Assembly (NCBI RefSeq): GCF_002161215.1
Contig: NZ_NFMB01000008.1
Coordinates: 1 to 64,000 of the forward strand
Direction of reading: 5' to 3'
DNA: 64,000 nt
Source: Flavonifractor sp. An10
GTDB taxonomy: Bacteria; Bacillota; Clostridia; Oscillospirales; Oscillospiraceae
The notes under the pieces are model-generated. The model did not search any database and was not told the origin of the DNA. It was given only the letters and a program-made list of their open reading frames with translations. Below, piece by piece: positions 28,442 through 37,575 of this stretch (position 1 is its first letter; each line of letters begins with the position of its first letter). The position numbers and the translations under genes were made by a program.

Positions 28442-28859
28442 GCTGCTGGCGCGGGTCAATGAGAGCGGCTGCTTTGCCCCCCACAACCACATCTACGTCA
28501 CCGAGCTGAGGGACGACCACAGCGCCTCCGGAGTGCTGGAAATCCAGCCCTCCAGCCTCAATCCCCTGGGGATTGTCCACGGCGGCGCCCTGGTCACCCT
28601 GGCCGACACCGTGGCCGGGACGGCCGCCTACACCACCGGCAAGACCTGCGTGACCCTGGACTGCTCCATGCAGTACCTGTCGCCGGGCACCGGGACGCGC
28701 ATCCACTGCACCGCCGTCCCCAAAAAGCTGGGGCGCACCGTGCTGGTGTACGACGTGTCCCTCACCGATGACAGCGGCCGGCTAGTGGCCTCCGGCACCT
28801 ATACCTTTTTTGCCGTGGAGCCCCACGCGCCGGGCGACGTCCCGCCCGAGGGGCGCTGA
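28422..28859 (+). CDS. Hotdog-fold thioesterase, PaaI family
   Basis: 145 aa. The hotdog signature NPLGIVHGGALVTLADTVAGTAA (Asn, His, Gly and Asp of the active site) lies at about 43-65. Family members hydrolyse acyl-CoA or aryl-CoA thioesters. The TTG start lies inside the end of sufB with a GGAGGAG site, so it is co-translated with the Fe-S genes. No functional link to Fe-S assembly is known to me. The C-terminal ~10 residues are extra. Confidence 0.85.
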   Translation: MTDFYSKLLARVNESGCFAPHNHIYVTELRDDHSASGVLEIQPSSLNPLGIVHGGALVTLADTVAGTAAYTTGKTCVTLDCSMQYLSPGTGTRIHCTAVPKKLGRTVLVYDVSLTDDSGRLVASGTYTFFAVEPHAPGDVPPEGR

Positions 28860-28898
28860 CGCCGGCTCTGCGCCCGCCGCCGGCTTCTATGCCAGCCC

Positions 28899-28931
28899 CG
28901 CCCCGCGCCCCTTCGGGTGCGGGGCGTTTTT
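28899..28931 (+). terminator. Terminator of the suf-thioesterase operon
   Basis: CGCCCCGC and GCGGGGCG pair across a short loop (CCCTTCGGG core) and are followed by TTTTT. Confidence 0.85.
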
Positions 28932-29081
28932 CTGCCCGGACACTGATTTTTCGCCGGGAGGGGCAAATTCTGCACATGCACTACAAAACAGGAATTTCGT
29001 ATGTTATTTATATAGGGTATTGTGCGGAGGCGTCCGCCCCCACGGACATCTTTCAAACCGACTGCGAGAGGAGAGGCGTCC

Positions 29082-30203
29082 ATGAGACAGGCCGTATGGC
29101 AGTTCCTGCGGATCCCGCCGGAGATCCGGGAGGAGTTCTGGCAGAACTCCCTGCAGAAAAACCGGCTGTCCCTGCTGGTCATCTGCATCATGATCTTCGG
29201 CATGGAGCTGTATAACATGGCCCGCGTGCTGTTCCTGTCCAGCTCCGGCCTGGGCACCCTGAACAACCGCATCTACTTCGGCATGTACTGCTCCCTCCTC
29301 CTGGCCGCGGCGCTCTCCCTGGCGCTGCAGCAGCTCACCCGCCGGGCCTCCTCCGGCGTGCAGTGGGCGGTTCAGTACGTCTCGGTGCTGTTCTTTTTCC
29401 TGTGGCACATCTGCCTGAACGCCTATGACCTGTCCCGGAGCCCCGGCGGGGCCACCATCACCTTCCTGACGGCTGTTCTGGGCCTGGCGGTTTTCATCCA
29501 GATGCCCGCCCGGTACAGCATCCCCTGCTATGGCGGCGGCTGGGCGCTGTTTCTCCTGCTCACCCGCGCCACCCTGGACAGCGGGGATCGGATCAACCTG
29601 ACCTTTACCGCCATTGTGGCCCTGGCCGTCTCCCTCACCACGGCCCGCCACGCTGTGATCACCCTCTCCCAGCGGCGGGAGATCCGGGAGATCAACGCCC
29701 ACCTGCAGAAGCTGCTGGAGCTGGATCCCCTCACGGGGCTGCTCAACAAGACCGCCTTCCAGGCCCGGGCGGAGGCCCGGCTGGCCCGGGGCGGCGAGGC
29801 CCTCACCCTGTTCATGCTGGATCTGGACGGCTTCAAGGCCGTCAACGACGTGTACGGCCACCCCTGCGGCGACTTTGTGCTCCAGGAGGCGGGCCTCCGC
29901 CTGCGCAGCGTCCTCCCCCCGGACACGGACATCGGGCGCATCGGCGGGGATGAGTTCGCCGCGCTGCTCCCCGGCGCCCGGGGGTCGGCGGAGCTGGAGC
30001 GCACCGGGGGGCGGCTCATCCGCGAAATCTCCGCCATCCGCTGGCAGGAGCGGGATGTGGGCGCAGGGTGCAGCGTGGGCATCTGCCAGGCCGCCAGGCC
30101 CGGCGCCTCCTACGCGCAGCTCTACCGGGAGGCCGACCAGGCCCTCTACCGGGCCAAGCACCAGGGCCGGGGGATGTGCGTGCTCACCCGGCTGCCGGAA
30201 TAA
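29082..30203 (+). CDS. Membrane diguanylate cyclase (GGDEF)
   Basis: 373 aa; ATG with a GAGAGGAG site. Six hydrophobic segments at about 30-195 form a membrane sensor. A short coiled linker (196-213) leads to a GGDEF domain with DPLTGLLNK, the metal aspartate in LDLDGFK and the intact GGDEF at 288-292, so the enzyme should make c-di-GMP. The inhibitory RxxD site five residues upstream is absent (PDTD there). It stands alone after the suf operon terminator. Upstream DNA has AT-rich candidates for a -10 but no clear pair. Confidence 0.9.
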   Translation: MRQAVWQFLRIPPEIREEFWQNSLQKNRLSLLVICIMIFGMELYNMARVLFLSSSGLGTLNNRIYFGMYCSLLLAAALSLALQQLTRRASSGVQWAVQYVSVLFFFLWHICLNAYDLSRSPGGATITFLTAVLGLAVFIQMPARYSIPCYGGGWALFLLLTRATLDSGDRINLTFTAIVALAVSLTTARHAVITLSQRREIREINAHLQKLLELDPLTGLLNKTAFQARAEARLARGGEALTLFMLDLDGFKAVNDVYGHPCGDFVLQEAGLRLRSVLPPDTDIGRIGGDEFAALLPGARGSAELERTGGRLIREISAIRWQERDVGAGCSVGICQAARPGASYAQLYREADQALYRAKHQGRGMCVLTRLPE

Positions 30204-30270
30204 AGCTCCATGCCCGGCCGCCCCGAAGGGGCAAATGGCGCATCTCAGCGCCCTGCCGCGCTTTTGCAGA
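30204..30270. other. Intergenic DNA after the cyclase gene
   Basis: This contains GGGGCGGCCGGGC-like GC-rich bases with no supported feature. It leads directly into the hairpin that opens repeat B copy 1. Confidence 0.3.
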
Positions 30271-30554
30271 GCCTCAAGCGCCTGATGTCTCATCAGGCGC
30301 TTGAGGCTGTCGATAAACCCTCCAGCCAAAGGATTCGGAGGGAAGGATAGTGTGAAAGGCTGCCCCGCAGGGCGTTTCGGAGCGCAACCGCCGCAAAGCG
30401 GCGGCACTTGGCGCGGAGATGAACCGTCAGGGTCCCCTTTCGCGTTAGATCAAACAACTTTTTGAAACTTTTTTGAAGTTTCAAAAAGTTCAGCAGCCTG
30501 TCGAAAAGACTTTTTCGACAGGCTGAAGCGCCTGATGTCTCCATCAGGCGCTTT
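30271..30554 (+). repeat. Element B, copy 1, with a hairpin at each side
   Basis: Left hairpin 30271-30307 has 17-bp arms (GCCTCAAGCGCCTGATG). The core at 30303-30526 begins GAGGCTGTCGATAAACCC and ends in a perfect palindrome (CAGCCTGTCGAAAA/TTTTCGACAGGCTG). The right hairpin carries the same AAGCGCCTGATG arms and ends in TTTTTT. The core also has CTTTTTGAAACTT/AAGTTTCAAAAAG. Compared with copy 2 it holds about 60 extra bases (CGCAACCGCCGCAAAGCGGCGG region). The right hairpin is a good terminator. Confidence 0.7.
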
Positions 30555-30564
30555 TTTGATGCTT

Positions 30565-30780
30565 TTATCCGGCGGGCTCTGCCGGCAGGCGCTCATAGAG
30601 CTCCATCTGCCGGTGGAGGCGGGCGGCCAGCTCCGGCGCGGCAAAGCCGCCGACGGCTGTGCAGTGAATCTGCCCCGTGCCAAGGTTTTGCCGCATGCAA
30701 AACGCTTGTATGGCGCAAACGCGCCGCCGGCCAGAAGGCCGGATCTTCCGAGTTGTAAATACCCGGATGGGTCTGGCATT
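30565..30780 (-). pseudogene. Possible remnant of a protein-coding gene (minus strand)
   Basis: A 71-codon open stretch ends in a natural-looking tail (GGFAAPELAARLHRQMELYERLPAEPAG, stop at 30565), but a TGA sits directly before its first codon and there is no RBS. The neighbouring frames carry other plausible-looking pieces, as expected from a frameshifted relic. I do not recognise the family. The rest of 30555-31100 shows no supported gene. Confidence 0.2.
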
Positions 30781-31114
30781 TCACGTCGGAGAAGAGTCCG
30801 CTTTGCTCTGATGCCTATCTATACCTGCGGCAAAAAGATGCCATCCGGGCCCGCTCCCTTGCTCTGCCTATCCATTTGAGTCCCACTGCGTTGGGCCCGC
30901 AGTGGGACATCATACTTGGGGGGTAAATTTCCGATGTTGAGAAAATATTGTTTTTAAGAGCCTTCCAATCCGAGGAGTCCTGGGAAGCATAAGCGTAAGC
31001 GATAATCGACAGGGAAGGAAAGCTGAATGTTCGCAGCCTTTTGAAACGCCGGGGGGCGCTGCGGCCCAGGGAATGCCGGGAATTTCGGCTGGCAATCCGG
31101 CAGCGGACAGCCCC

Positions 31115-31143
31115 TTTACAAACAGAAATCCTTGTATTATGAT
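31115..31143 (+). promoter_or_regulatory. Promoter of uxaB-uxaA
   Basis: TTTACA, 17 bp, TATGAT, giving a start near 31150 and a ~24-nt leader with an AAGGAGG site. It is likely under control of the GntR protein encoded at 34.4-35.0 kb, but no operator matching the palindrome before uxaC is visible. Confidence 0.65.
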
Positions 31144-31173
31144 AGGGGCCATCCGGACAGAAGGAGGGTTTTT

Positions 31174-32634
31174 ATGGAACAACTCAGCTATGAGGCACTG
31201 AGACGGCGGCACTACAACGGCTATCTCCTGGATCGGGCCCCGGAACGGGTGCTGCAGTTTGGAGAGGGCAACTTCCTGCGAGGCTTTGCGGATTACTTTA
31301 TCGATGTCATGAACGAGCGGGTAAACTTTCAGAGCAAGGTGGTAGTTGTCCCGCCCGCTTCTGCCGGGAAGACGGGGCGCATCAACGGTCAGGAGGGGCT
31401 TTATCAGCTCTGCCTGCGGGGACGCCTGGACGGAGCGGCTGTGGATCAGCGCCGGGTGATCAGCTGCATCAGCAGAGCGGTAGACGTCTATGAGGCGTAC
31501 GAGGCCTTTCTGGAAACCGCCCGCAACCCGGATATGCGCCTGATCATCTCCAATACCACAGAGGCCGGCATTGTCTACGATCCCTCCTGCACTCCGGAGG
31601 ATCGCCCCCCTGCCAGCTTTCCGGCCAAGCTGACCCGCCTGCTGTGGGAGCGGTATCAGGCCGGCCTGCCCGGCTATCTGATCCTCCCCTGTGAGCTGAT
31701 TGCCGATAACGGAGCCGTGCTGCGGGACTATGTCCTGCGCCATGCCAGGGACTGGGCGCTGGGGGAGGGGTTCCTCCGGTGGCTGGAGGAGGAGAACACC
31801 TTCTGCAGCACCCTGGTGGATCGGATTGTCACCGGCTATCCCCGGGAACAGGCCGATGCCATGAACAGAGCCTTCGGCCTGGAGGATCGGCTGTTGGACG
31901 TGGCGGAGCCCTTCGGATTGTGGGTGATCGAGGGCCCCGAGGAGCTTGCGGAGCAGTTCCCTGCGCCCCAGGCCGGCCTGCCGGTGAAATTTGTCCCCGA
32001 CCACCACCCCTACAAGGAGCAGAAGGTGCGCATACTCAACGGCGGGCACACGGCCATGGTAGCCGCCGCCTATCTGGCGGGCCACGACATTGTGCGGGAC
32101 AGCATGGCGGATCCGGCTGTGCGCGCCTACCTGGAAGGGGCGCTTTTTGAGGAGATCATCCCGACCCTCTCGCTGCCCCGGGAGGACTGTGAGGCCTTCG
32201 CCCGGGCGGTGGAGGAGCGCTTTGACAACCCCTATATCGACCACCGGCTTCTGGATATTGCCCTCAACTCGGTCTCCAAATGGCGGGCGCGGGTACTGCC
32301 CAGCGTGGAGGCCTATCTGGCGAGATTCCGCGCGGTTCCCCGCCGCCTGGCCTTCTCCTTCGCGGCTCTGTTCGCATTTTACAGCCAGGGATGCCGGAAT
32401 GGTGAGGCCTACCCGATCCGGGATGATCCGGCGGTGCTGGCATTTTTTGCAGAGCATCGGGACGGGGACGCGGCGGCGCTGGTGAGCGGCTTCGCGGCCC
32501 GGCAAGATTTCTGGGGGAGGGATCTGGCGGAGCTGCCCGGCTTCGTGCCGGCGGCGGCCCGCGCACTGGAACAGATCCGCGCCCGGGGGATGTCGGCGGC
32601 CCTGGCCGCCTGCGGCAAGGGGGCGGAAGCATGA
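31174..32634 (+). CDS. uxaB: Tagaturonate reductase (altronate oxidoreductase)
   Basis: 486 aa of the mannitol dehydrogenase/UxaB family. It reduces D-tagaturonate to D-altronate with NADH in galacturonate breakdown. The N-terminal nucleotide-binding segment is VLQFGEGNFLRGFADYFID (27-45). The catalytic region includes VKFVPDHHPYKEQKVRILNGGHTA with the conserved K and N-G-G-H. ATG with an AAGGAGG site. Its stop overlaps the uxaA start by 4 bp (ATGA). In the pathway it works between UxaC and UxaA. A second family member, uxuB, lies at 42.6 kb. Confidence 0.9.
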   Translation: MEQLSYEALRRRHYNGYLLDRAPERVLQFGEGNFLRGFADYFIDVMNERVNFQSKVVVVPPASAGKTGRINGQEGLYQLCLRGRLDGAAVDQRRVISCISRAVDVYEAYEAFLETARNPDMRLIISNTTEAGIVYDPSCTPEDRPPASFPAKLTRLLWERYQAGLPGYLILPCELIADNGAVLRDYVLRHARDWALGEGFLRWLEEENTFCSTLVDRIVTGYPREQADAMNRAFGLEDRLLDVAEPFGLWVIEGPEELAEQFPAPQAGLPVKFVPDHHPYKEQKVRILNGGHTAMVAAAYLAGHDIVRDSMADPAVRAYLEGALFEEIIPTLSLPREDCEAFARAVEERFDNPYIDHRLLDIALNSVSKWRARVLPSVEAYLARFRAVPRRLAFSFAALFAFYSQGCRNGEAYPIRDDPAVLAFFAEHRDGDAAALVSGFAARQDFWGRDLAELPGFVPAAARALEQIRARGMSAALAACGKGAEA

Positions 32635-34112
32635 GCCGGGCGCTGCGGATTCATCCCATGGACAATGTGGCGGTGGCCCTGACCCCCATCGGGGCGGGGG
32701 AGACCGTTGCGGTGGAAGGGGCGGCGGTTGCCGCCCGCCAGGATATCCCCCAGGGACACAAGGTGGCCCTGGCCCCCATCGCTGCGGGTGCGGAGGTGGT
32801 CAAATACGGCTGCCCCATTGGCAGGGCAAAGACAGACATCCGGCCGGGAGAGTGGGTACATACCCACAATCTGGGCACCGGACTGGAGGCCGGCACCGCC
32901 GTGGAGGCCCGCGTGGCGGGGCCGGGGGAGTCCTCCCTGCCGCCGGAGACCTTCCAGGGGTACCGACGGAGGAGCGGCGGCGTGGGGATCCGGAACGAGC
33001 TGTGGATTGTCCCCACAGTGGGCTGCGTCAACGGTGTGGCCCAGACACTGGCCCGCCGGCTTGGGCCGGAGCTGGAGGGAAAGGTGGACGGCGTGTACGC
33101 CTGGCCCCACCCCTATGGCTGCTCCCAGATGGGCGACGATCAGGAGCATACCAGGCACATCCTCTGCGGGCTGATCCGCCACCCCAATGCCGGCGGCGTG
33201 CTGGTGCTGGGCCTGGGCTGTGAGAACAGCAGCATCCAAGTGCTTCAGGCGCTGCTGAAGGACTGGGACGAGGAGCGGGTGGCCTTCCTGGAGTGCCAGT
33301 CTGTGGAAGACGAGCTGGCGGAGGGGGAGCGGCTGCTGCGCGGCCTGGCAGACCGGGCGGCCGAGGATCGGCGGGAGGCCATCCGTGCGGAGGAGCTGGT
33401 AATCGGCCTGAAGTGCGGCGGTTCCGACGGCCTGTCCGGCATTACGGCCAACCCCCTGGTGGGCCGTGTCACCGACCGGCTGACCGCCATGGGCGGCTCT
33501 GCCCTGCTGGCAGAGGTGCCGGAGATGTTCGGGGCGGAGAGCGTGCTCTTCCGGCGCTGCGCCGATGAGGCGGCGGCCCGGGCCCTGCCCGCCCTGGTGG
33601 AGGACTTCAAGGACTACTTTGTCCGACATGGGCAGGTGGTCTATGAAAACCCGTCGCCGGGGAACAAGGCGGGTGGCATCACCACGCTGGAGGAGAAGTC
33701 GCTGGGCTGCGTCCAGAAGGGCGGAACCGCCCCGGTGGCCGATGTGCTCCGCTATGGGGAGCGGGTGCGCAGGCGCGGCCTGTCCGTGCTCCAGACCCCG
33801 GGGAACGACCTGGTGTCCACCACCGGGCTGGCGGCGGCGGGCGCGCACCTGATCCTCTTCACCACCGGCCGGGGCACCCCCTTCGGTGCGCCGGTGCCCA
33901 CCCTCAAAATCGCCACCAACTCCGCTCTGGCCGGACGGAAGGGCGGGTGGATTGATTACGACGCCGGCGGGCTGGCCCGCGGGGACGGCTGGGAAGCGCA
34001 CACCAGCGCGCTGTTCCGCCTGGTGCTGGACACGGCCTCCGGAAACCCTACCCGCTCCGAGCGGGCGGGGTATCGGGAGATTGCCATCTGGAAAGACGGC
34101 GTCACCCTATAA
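32631..34112 (+). CDS. uxaA: Altronate dehydratase
   Basis: 493 aa. It converts D-altronate to 2-keto-3-deoxygluconate (KDG). An N-terminal SAF-type domain (about 1-90) with PIGAGETV and IPQGHKVAL is followed by the UxaA catalytic domain (YRRRSGGVGIRNELWIVPTVGCVN, then HPYGCSQMGDD). The family is iron-dependent, and the Cys residues of GCVN, GCENSS and KCGGSDG are present. It ends where repeat B copy 2 begins. Translation is coupled with uxaB. Confidence 0.92.
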   Translation: MSRALRIHPMDNVAVALTPIGAGETVAVEGAAVAARQDIPQGHKVALAPIAAGAEVVKYGCPIGRAKTDIRPGEWVHTHNLGTGLEAGTAVEARVAGPGESSLPPETFQGYRRRSGGVGIRNELWIVPTVGCVNGVAQTLARRLGPELEGKVDGVYAWPHPYGCSQMGDDQEHTRHILCGLIRHPNAGGVLVLGLGCENSSIQVLQALLKDWDEERVAFLECQSVEDELAEGERLLRGLADRAAEDRREAIRAEELVIGLKCGGSDGLSGITANPLVGRVTDRLTAMGGSALLAEVPEMFGAESVLFRRCADEAAARALPALVEDFKDYFVRHGQVVYENPSPGNKAGGITTLEEKSLGCVQKGGTAPVADVLRYGERVRRRGLSVLQTPGNDLVSTTGLAAAGAHLILFTTGRGTPFGAPVPTLKIATNSALAGRKGGWIDYDAGGLARGDGWEAHTSALFRLVLDTASGNPTRSERAGYREIAIWKDGVTL

Positions 34113-34130
34113 GTGATAATGGTATAGAAA

Positions 34131-34353
34131 GGCTCGCCGCAGGATACCCGCGGCGGGCCGGAGGCTGTCGATAAACCCTTGAGCCAAAGGCTTCGGAGGG
34201 AAGGATAGTGTGAAAGGGAACCGTCAGGGTTCCCTTTTGCGTTGGATCAAACAACTTTTTGAAACTCTTTTGAAGTTTCAAAAAGTTCAGCAGCCTGTCG
34301 AAAAGACTTTTTCGACAGGCTGAGGCCCGCCGCGGGATATCCGCGGCGGGCCT
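34131..34353 (+). repeat. Element B, copy 2, with a hairpin at each side
   Basis: Left hairpin 34131-34160 (GGCTCGCCGC/GCGGCGGGCC), core 34161-34323, right hairpin 34323-34353 (AGGCCCGCCGCGG, GATAT, complement). The core matches 30303-30526 apart from a 60-base gap: same GAGGCTGTCGATAAACCC start, GGGAACCGTCAGGGTTCCC stem, CTTTTTGAAAC stem and terminal palindrome. The side hairpins match each other but differ from those of copy 1. The right one lies 6 bp after the gntR stop and would act as the shared terminator of uxaA and gntR. Confidence 0.7.
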
Positions 34354-34358
34354 TTGCT

Positions 34359-35033
34359 TCAGAATGAGGCGTGGAGCATGGTGTTGATGGCCTCCTGATA
34401 GGAGAGCTGGATGTGATCGGACAGAAGCTGGCAGGCGTCCTCCATCCGCTGCTCGATGATGGCGTCCAGAATGGCGATATGCTCCCGGTTACTGACCTGA
34501 TAGCGGCTGGGCCGCCAGGCGGTGATCCGGATCAGGTTCAGGTAGTCGGTGAGGCTGCGCATCAGGTGGGAGGCGTACTGGTTATGCAGGGTATCCACCA
34601 GCGCCAGGTGGAACTGGTTGTCCAGATCAATCAGCGGCGCGGCGGTCTGCCCGGCGTTGCTGGCCTCGTCGTCCTGGTGCTGGATGAGCTGGCCGCGCAT
34701 GTCCAGCGCCCACTGGAGATCCACCCGGTAGAAGCACTGCCGGAGCACCAGCGGCTCCAACAGCAGGCGGATTTCAAAGATATCGTGGATGTCCTTGGGG
34801 GTGGGGCGGGTGATTTCGATGCCGCGGCGGGGGTGCACCCGAACCAGGTTGTCCTGCGCCAGGGCCAGAATCGCCTCCCGCACCGGTGTCCTGCCCAGGC
34901 CCAGCAGCTGCTGAAGCTGGGCCTCATTGACAAACTGCCCCGGAATCAGATCTTTCTGAAGAATCATGGTTTTGATCTGGTCGTACGCAATCTGGGACAA
35001 ACTGCCCTGCCGCTTTTCCGCCACTGCCGCCAT
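34359..35033 (-). CDS. GntR-family (FadR/UxuR-type) regulator of uronate genes
   Basis: 224 aa. The winged helix is at about 10-75 (SLSQIAYDQIKTMILQKDLIPGQ..., GLGRTPVREAILALAQDNLVRVHPRRG). The all-helical FCD effector domain is at 85-215, with a metal-type pattern of Asp, His and His (LIDLDNQFHLALVDTLHN, then SNREHIAILDAIIEQ). FadR-type proteins of this kind bind fructuronate, tagaturonate or related acids and repress uxu/uxa genes. The start at 35033 follows AGGAGG by 8 nt. It reads away from uxaC and lies between the two uronate operons. Confidence 0.87.
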   Translation of the reverse strand: MAAVAEKRQGSLSQIAYDQIKTMILQKDLIPGQFVNEAQLQQLLGLGRTPVREAILALAQDNLVRVHPRRGIEITRPTPKDIHDIFEIRLLLEPLVLRQCFYRVDLQWALDMRGQLIQHQDDEASNAGQTAAPLIDLDNQFHLALVDTLHNQYASHLMRSLTDYLNLIRITAWRPSRYQVSNREHIAILDAIIEQRMEDACQLLSDHIQLSYQEAINTMLHASF

Positions 35034-35226
35034 TGACATTGCCTCCTGATATATGTGATGGGTTCGGAGAACCCTTCGAGCCAAGCCCTTTATCCACCCA
35101 ATTATAGCAGTATCTTTCTGCGCGGTCAAGGTGTCCGGGTATGGGTTGGAGGGGGTATGTTTGTAGTAAATTCACAATTTCAAAGATTTGAAAATTATTT
35201 TCATGATAGAATTGCCAGTTTACCAC

Positions 35227-35255
35227 TTGACGGGACTGGCAAACTATGTTACAGT
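35227..35255 (+). promoter_or_regulatory. Promoter of the uxaC operon
   Basis: TTGACG, 17 bp, TACAGT in an otherwise AT-rich 355-bp divergent region between gntR and uxaC. The transcript would carry a ~130-nt leader. Confidence 0.6.
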
Positions 35256-35265
35256 TTGGCTTGTA

Positions 35266-35284
35266 GATATATTACAGATATATC
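35266..35284. promoter_or_regulatory. Candidate GntR operator overlapping the transcription start
   Basis: A perfect 7-bp inverted repeat GATATAT-TACAG-ATATATC, with outer TGT...ACA, lies about 5 bp downstream of the predicted start of the uxaC operon. The position suits a repressor. The size (19 bp) fits a FadR-family dimer, though it is unlike the published E. coli UxuR sequence as far as I remember it. Confidence 0.5.
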
Positions 35285-35388
35285 ACAAGGCCGCGCGCCA
35301 TTCTTTGGACAAAACCCCCAGCGCACGCCCGGCGCGTGATGACCCGCTGAGGCCGGAGGGGGCGGGGCGCCGGAAAGGACGGAAAGCC

Positions 35389-36819
35389 ATGAAAGCATTC
35401 CTGGATGAAGATTTCCTGTTGGACACTGACACGGCGAAAGAGCTCTACCACGGCACGGCGGAGCGGATGCCCATACTGGACTACCACTGCCATGTGAGCC
35501 CCAGGGAGATCGCGGAGGATCAGGTCTTCCACAATCTCACCCAGCTCTGGCTGGGCGGGGATCATTACAAATGGCGCCTGATGCGGGCCAACGGGACGGA
35601 TGAAAAATATATCACCGGAGACGCCTCCGACTTTGAGAAGTTTCAGGCCTGGGCCGCCGCCCTGGAGCGGGCGGTGGGCAATCCCCTGTACCACTGGAGC
35701 CACCTGGAGCTGCGGCGCTACTTCGGATATGAGGGCCACCTGACGGCGGCCAATGCCGGGGAGGTCTGGGAGCACTGCAGCAGGGTGATCGGCGATGGCA
35801 TGCACGTGCGGGAGATCCTGCGCAAGTCCGATGTGACGCTGCTGTGTACCACCGACGATCCGGCAGACAGCCTGGAGTGGCATGAGAAGCTGGCCGCTGA
35901 CGACACCCTGGAGACCAGAGTGCTCCCGGCGTTCCGGCCGGACAAGGCCGTCAATGTGGAGAAGCCGGACTTTGCCGGTTACATAGACAGGCTCTCCGGG
36001 GCCTCCGGCATACCTGTCACCGGCTGGGAGAGCCTTACGGCCGCGCTGGATGCGCGGATGGATTTCTTTGCGGCCCGGGGCTGCAAGGTGTCCGACCACG
36101 GCCTGGACAACCTGTGCTTCCTTCCCGCCTCGGAGGCGGAGCTGGACGGCATCCTGAAGCGCCGCCTGGCGGGCGAGGCGGTCAGCCGCCAGGAGATGTG
36201 GCAGTATAAATCGGCCCTGCTGAGCTTCCTCGCCCGGGGGTACGCCAGGCGGGACTGGGCCATGCAGCTCCACTTCTCCGCCCAGCGGGACAACAACCGC
36301 CGGATGTTCCGGCTGCTGGGGCCGGATACCGGCTACGACTGCATCGGCCCCGGGGTGAATCTGCCGGATCTGGCCCGCTTCCTGAGCGGCCTGGAGGAGA
36401 GCGGGGAGTTGCCCCGCACCGTCCTCTACTCCCTGGAGCCGGGCGACAATGCGGCGCTGGTGAGCCTGATGGGCTGCTTCCAGAGCCCCGGCACGGCGGG
36501 CAGGCTGCAGCATGGCTCGGCCTGGTGGTTCAACGACCACCGGCTGGGCATGGAGGCTCAGCTTACCAATCTGGCCGCCGGCGGCCTGCTGGGCAACTTC
36601 ATCGGCATGCTGACCGACTCCCGCAGCTTCCTGTCCTACACCAGACATGAGTACTTCCGCCGGATCCTCTGCGGCCTGCTGGGCCGCTGGACGGAGAACG
36701 GCGAATTCCCGGACGACCGGCCCGCGCTGGAGCGGCTGGTGGCAGACATCTCCTATCGAAACAGCATCCGCTACTTTGGATTTGAGCAGTATCACTTACG
36801 GGGGGCAGATACGGTATGA
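35389..36819 (+). CDS. uxaC: Uronate isomerase
   Basis: 476 aa. It isomerises D-glucuronate to D-fructuronate and D-galacturonate to D-tagaturonate. This amidohydrolase-fold family has the HxH-type metal site in [13 protein letters not shown], then TTDDP and the [11 protein letters not shown] motif, with [13 protein letters not shown] near the end. ATG with an AAAGGA site. It overlaps the ABC ATPase gene by 4 bp (ATGA). First step for both uronates, consistent with uxaB/uxaA and uxuB/uxuA in the same locus. Confidence 0.95.
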   Translation: MKAFLDEDFLLDTDTAKELYHGTAERMPILDYHCHVSPREIAEDQVFHNLTQLWLGGDHYKWRLMRANGTDEKYITGDASDFEKFQAWAAALERAVGNPLYHWSHLELRRYFGYEGHLTAANAGEVWEHCSRVIGDGMHVREILRKSDVTLLCTTDDPADSLEWHEKLAADDTLETRVLPAFRPDKAVNVEKPDFAGYIDRLSGASGIPVTGWESLTAALDARMDFFAARGCKVSDHGLDNLCFLPASEAELDGILKRRLAGEAVSRQEMWQYKSALLSFLARGYARRDWAMQLHFSAQRDNNRRMFRLLGPDTGYDCIGPGVNLPDLARFLSGLEESGELPRTVLYSLEPGDNAALVSLMGCFQSPGTAGRLQHGSAWWFNDHRLGMEAQLTNLAAGGLLGNFIGMLTDSRSFLSYTRHEYFRRILCGLLGRWTENGEFPDDRPALERLVADISYRNSIRYFGFEQYHLRGADTV

Positions 36820-37547
36820 GTATGATCAGCGTTAAGGGGCTCCAGAAGAGCTTCGGCAAGCACGAGGTGCTCAAGGGCATCGACATTGACATCGAGCCTG
36901 GAGAGGTGGTGGCCATCGTAGGCCCCTCCGGCTGCGGCAAGTCCACCTTCCTGCGCTGCCTGAACCTGCTGGAAAGGCCCACGGGAGGACAGATCCTCTA
37001 CCACGGCATTGATCTGGTCAGCGCCGACAGCAAGAGTGCCACCAAAGAGCTGCTGAGCATGGGCATGGTGTTCCAGCAGTTCAACCTGTTCCCGCATCTG
37101 ACCGTGATTGACAACATCATGCTGGCGCCCACGCTGGTAAAGAAGCGGGACAAAAAGGACTGCGAGGAGCAGGCCCTGAGCCTGCTCAAGACCGTTGGGC
37201 TGGAGGACAAGCGGGATGCCTACCCCAACCAGCTCTCCGGCGGGCAGCAGCAGCGCATCGCCATCGCACGGGCCCTGGCCATGAAGCCGGAGCTGATGCT
37301 CTTTGACGAGCCCACCTCCGCCCTGGATCCCGAGATGGTGGGAGAGGTGCTGGACGTCATGAAGAAGCTGGCCGCCGACGGCATGACCATGCTGGTGGTG
37401 ACCCACGAGATGGGCTTCGCCCGCGAGGCGGCCGACCGGGTGATCTTCATCGACGGCGGCCACATCGTGGAGGACAGCGAGCCCGGTGAATTCTTCGCAC
37501 ATCCCAAAAACAAGCGCCTTCAGGATTTCCTGAGCAAGATGCTCTGA
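36816..37547 (+). CDS. ABC transporter ATPase, polar amino acid (GlnQ) type
   Basis: 243 aa. Walker [10 protein letters not shown] (about 36-44), Q-loop in [14 protein letters not shown], signature LSGGQQQR, Walker [15 protein letters not shown], switch H in [15 protein letters not shown]. All are typical of the amino-acid PAAT class. It overlaps uxaC by 4 bp. Its receptor and permease are encoded 3.3 and 4.3 kb further on in the same operon, with four enzyme genes between. Because it is surrounded by uronate genes I infer that the system imports a sugar acid or uronate derivative and not glutamine. Confidence 0.88.
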   Translation: MSMISVKGLQKSFGKHEVLKGIDIDIEPGEVVAIVGPSGCGKSTFLRCLNLLERPTGGQILYHGIDLVSADSKSATKELLSMGMVFQQFNLFPHLTVIDNIMLAPTLVKKRDKKDCEEQALSLLKTVGLEDKRDAYPNQLSGGQQQRIAIARALAMKPELMLFDEPTSALDPEMVGEVLDVMKKLAADGMTMLVVTHEMGFAREAADRVIFIDGGHIVEDSEPGEFFAHPKNKRLQDFLSKML

Positions 37548-37575
37548 TTCACAACATTCAAGGAGGAAGCAAAAC

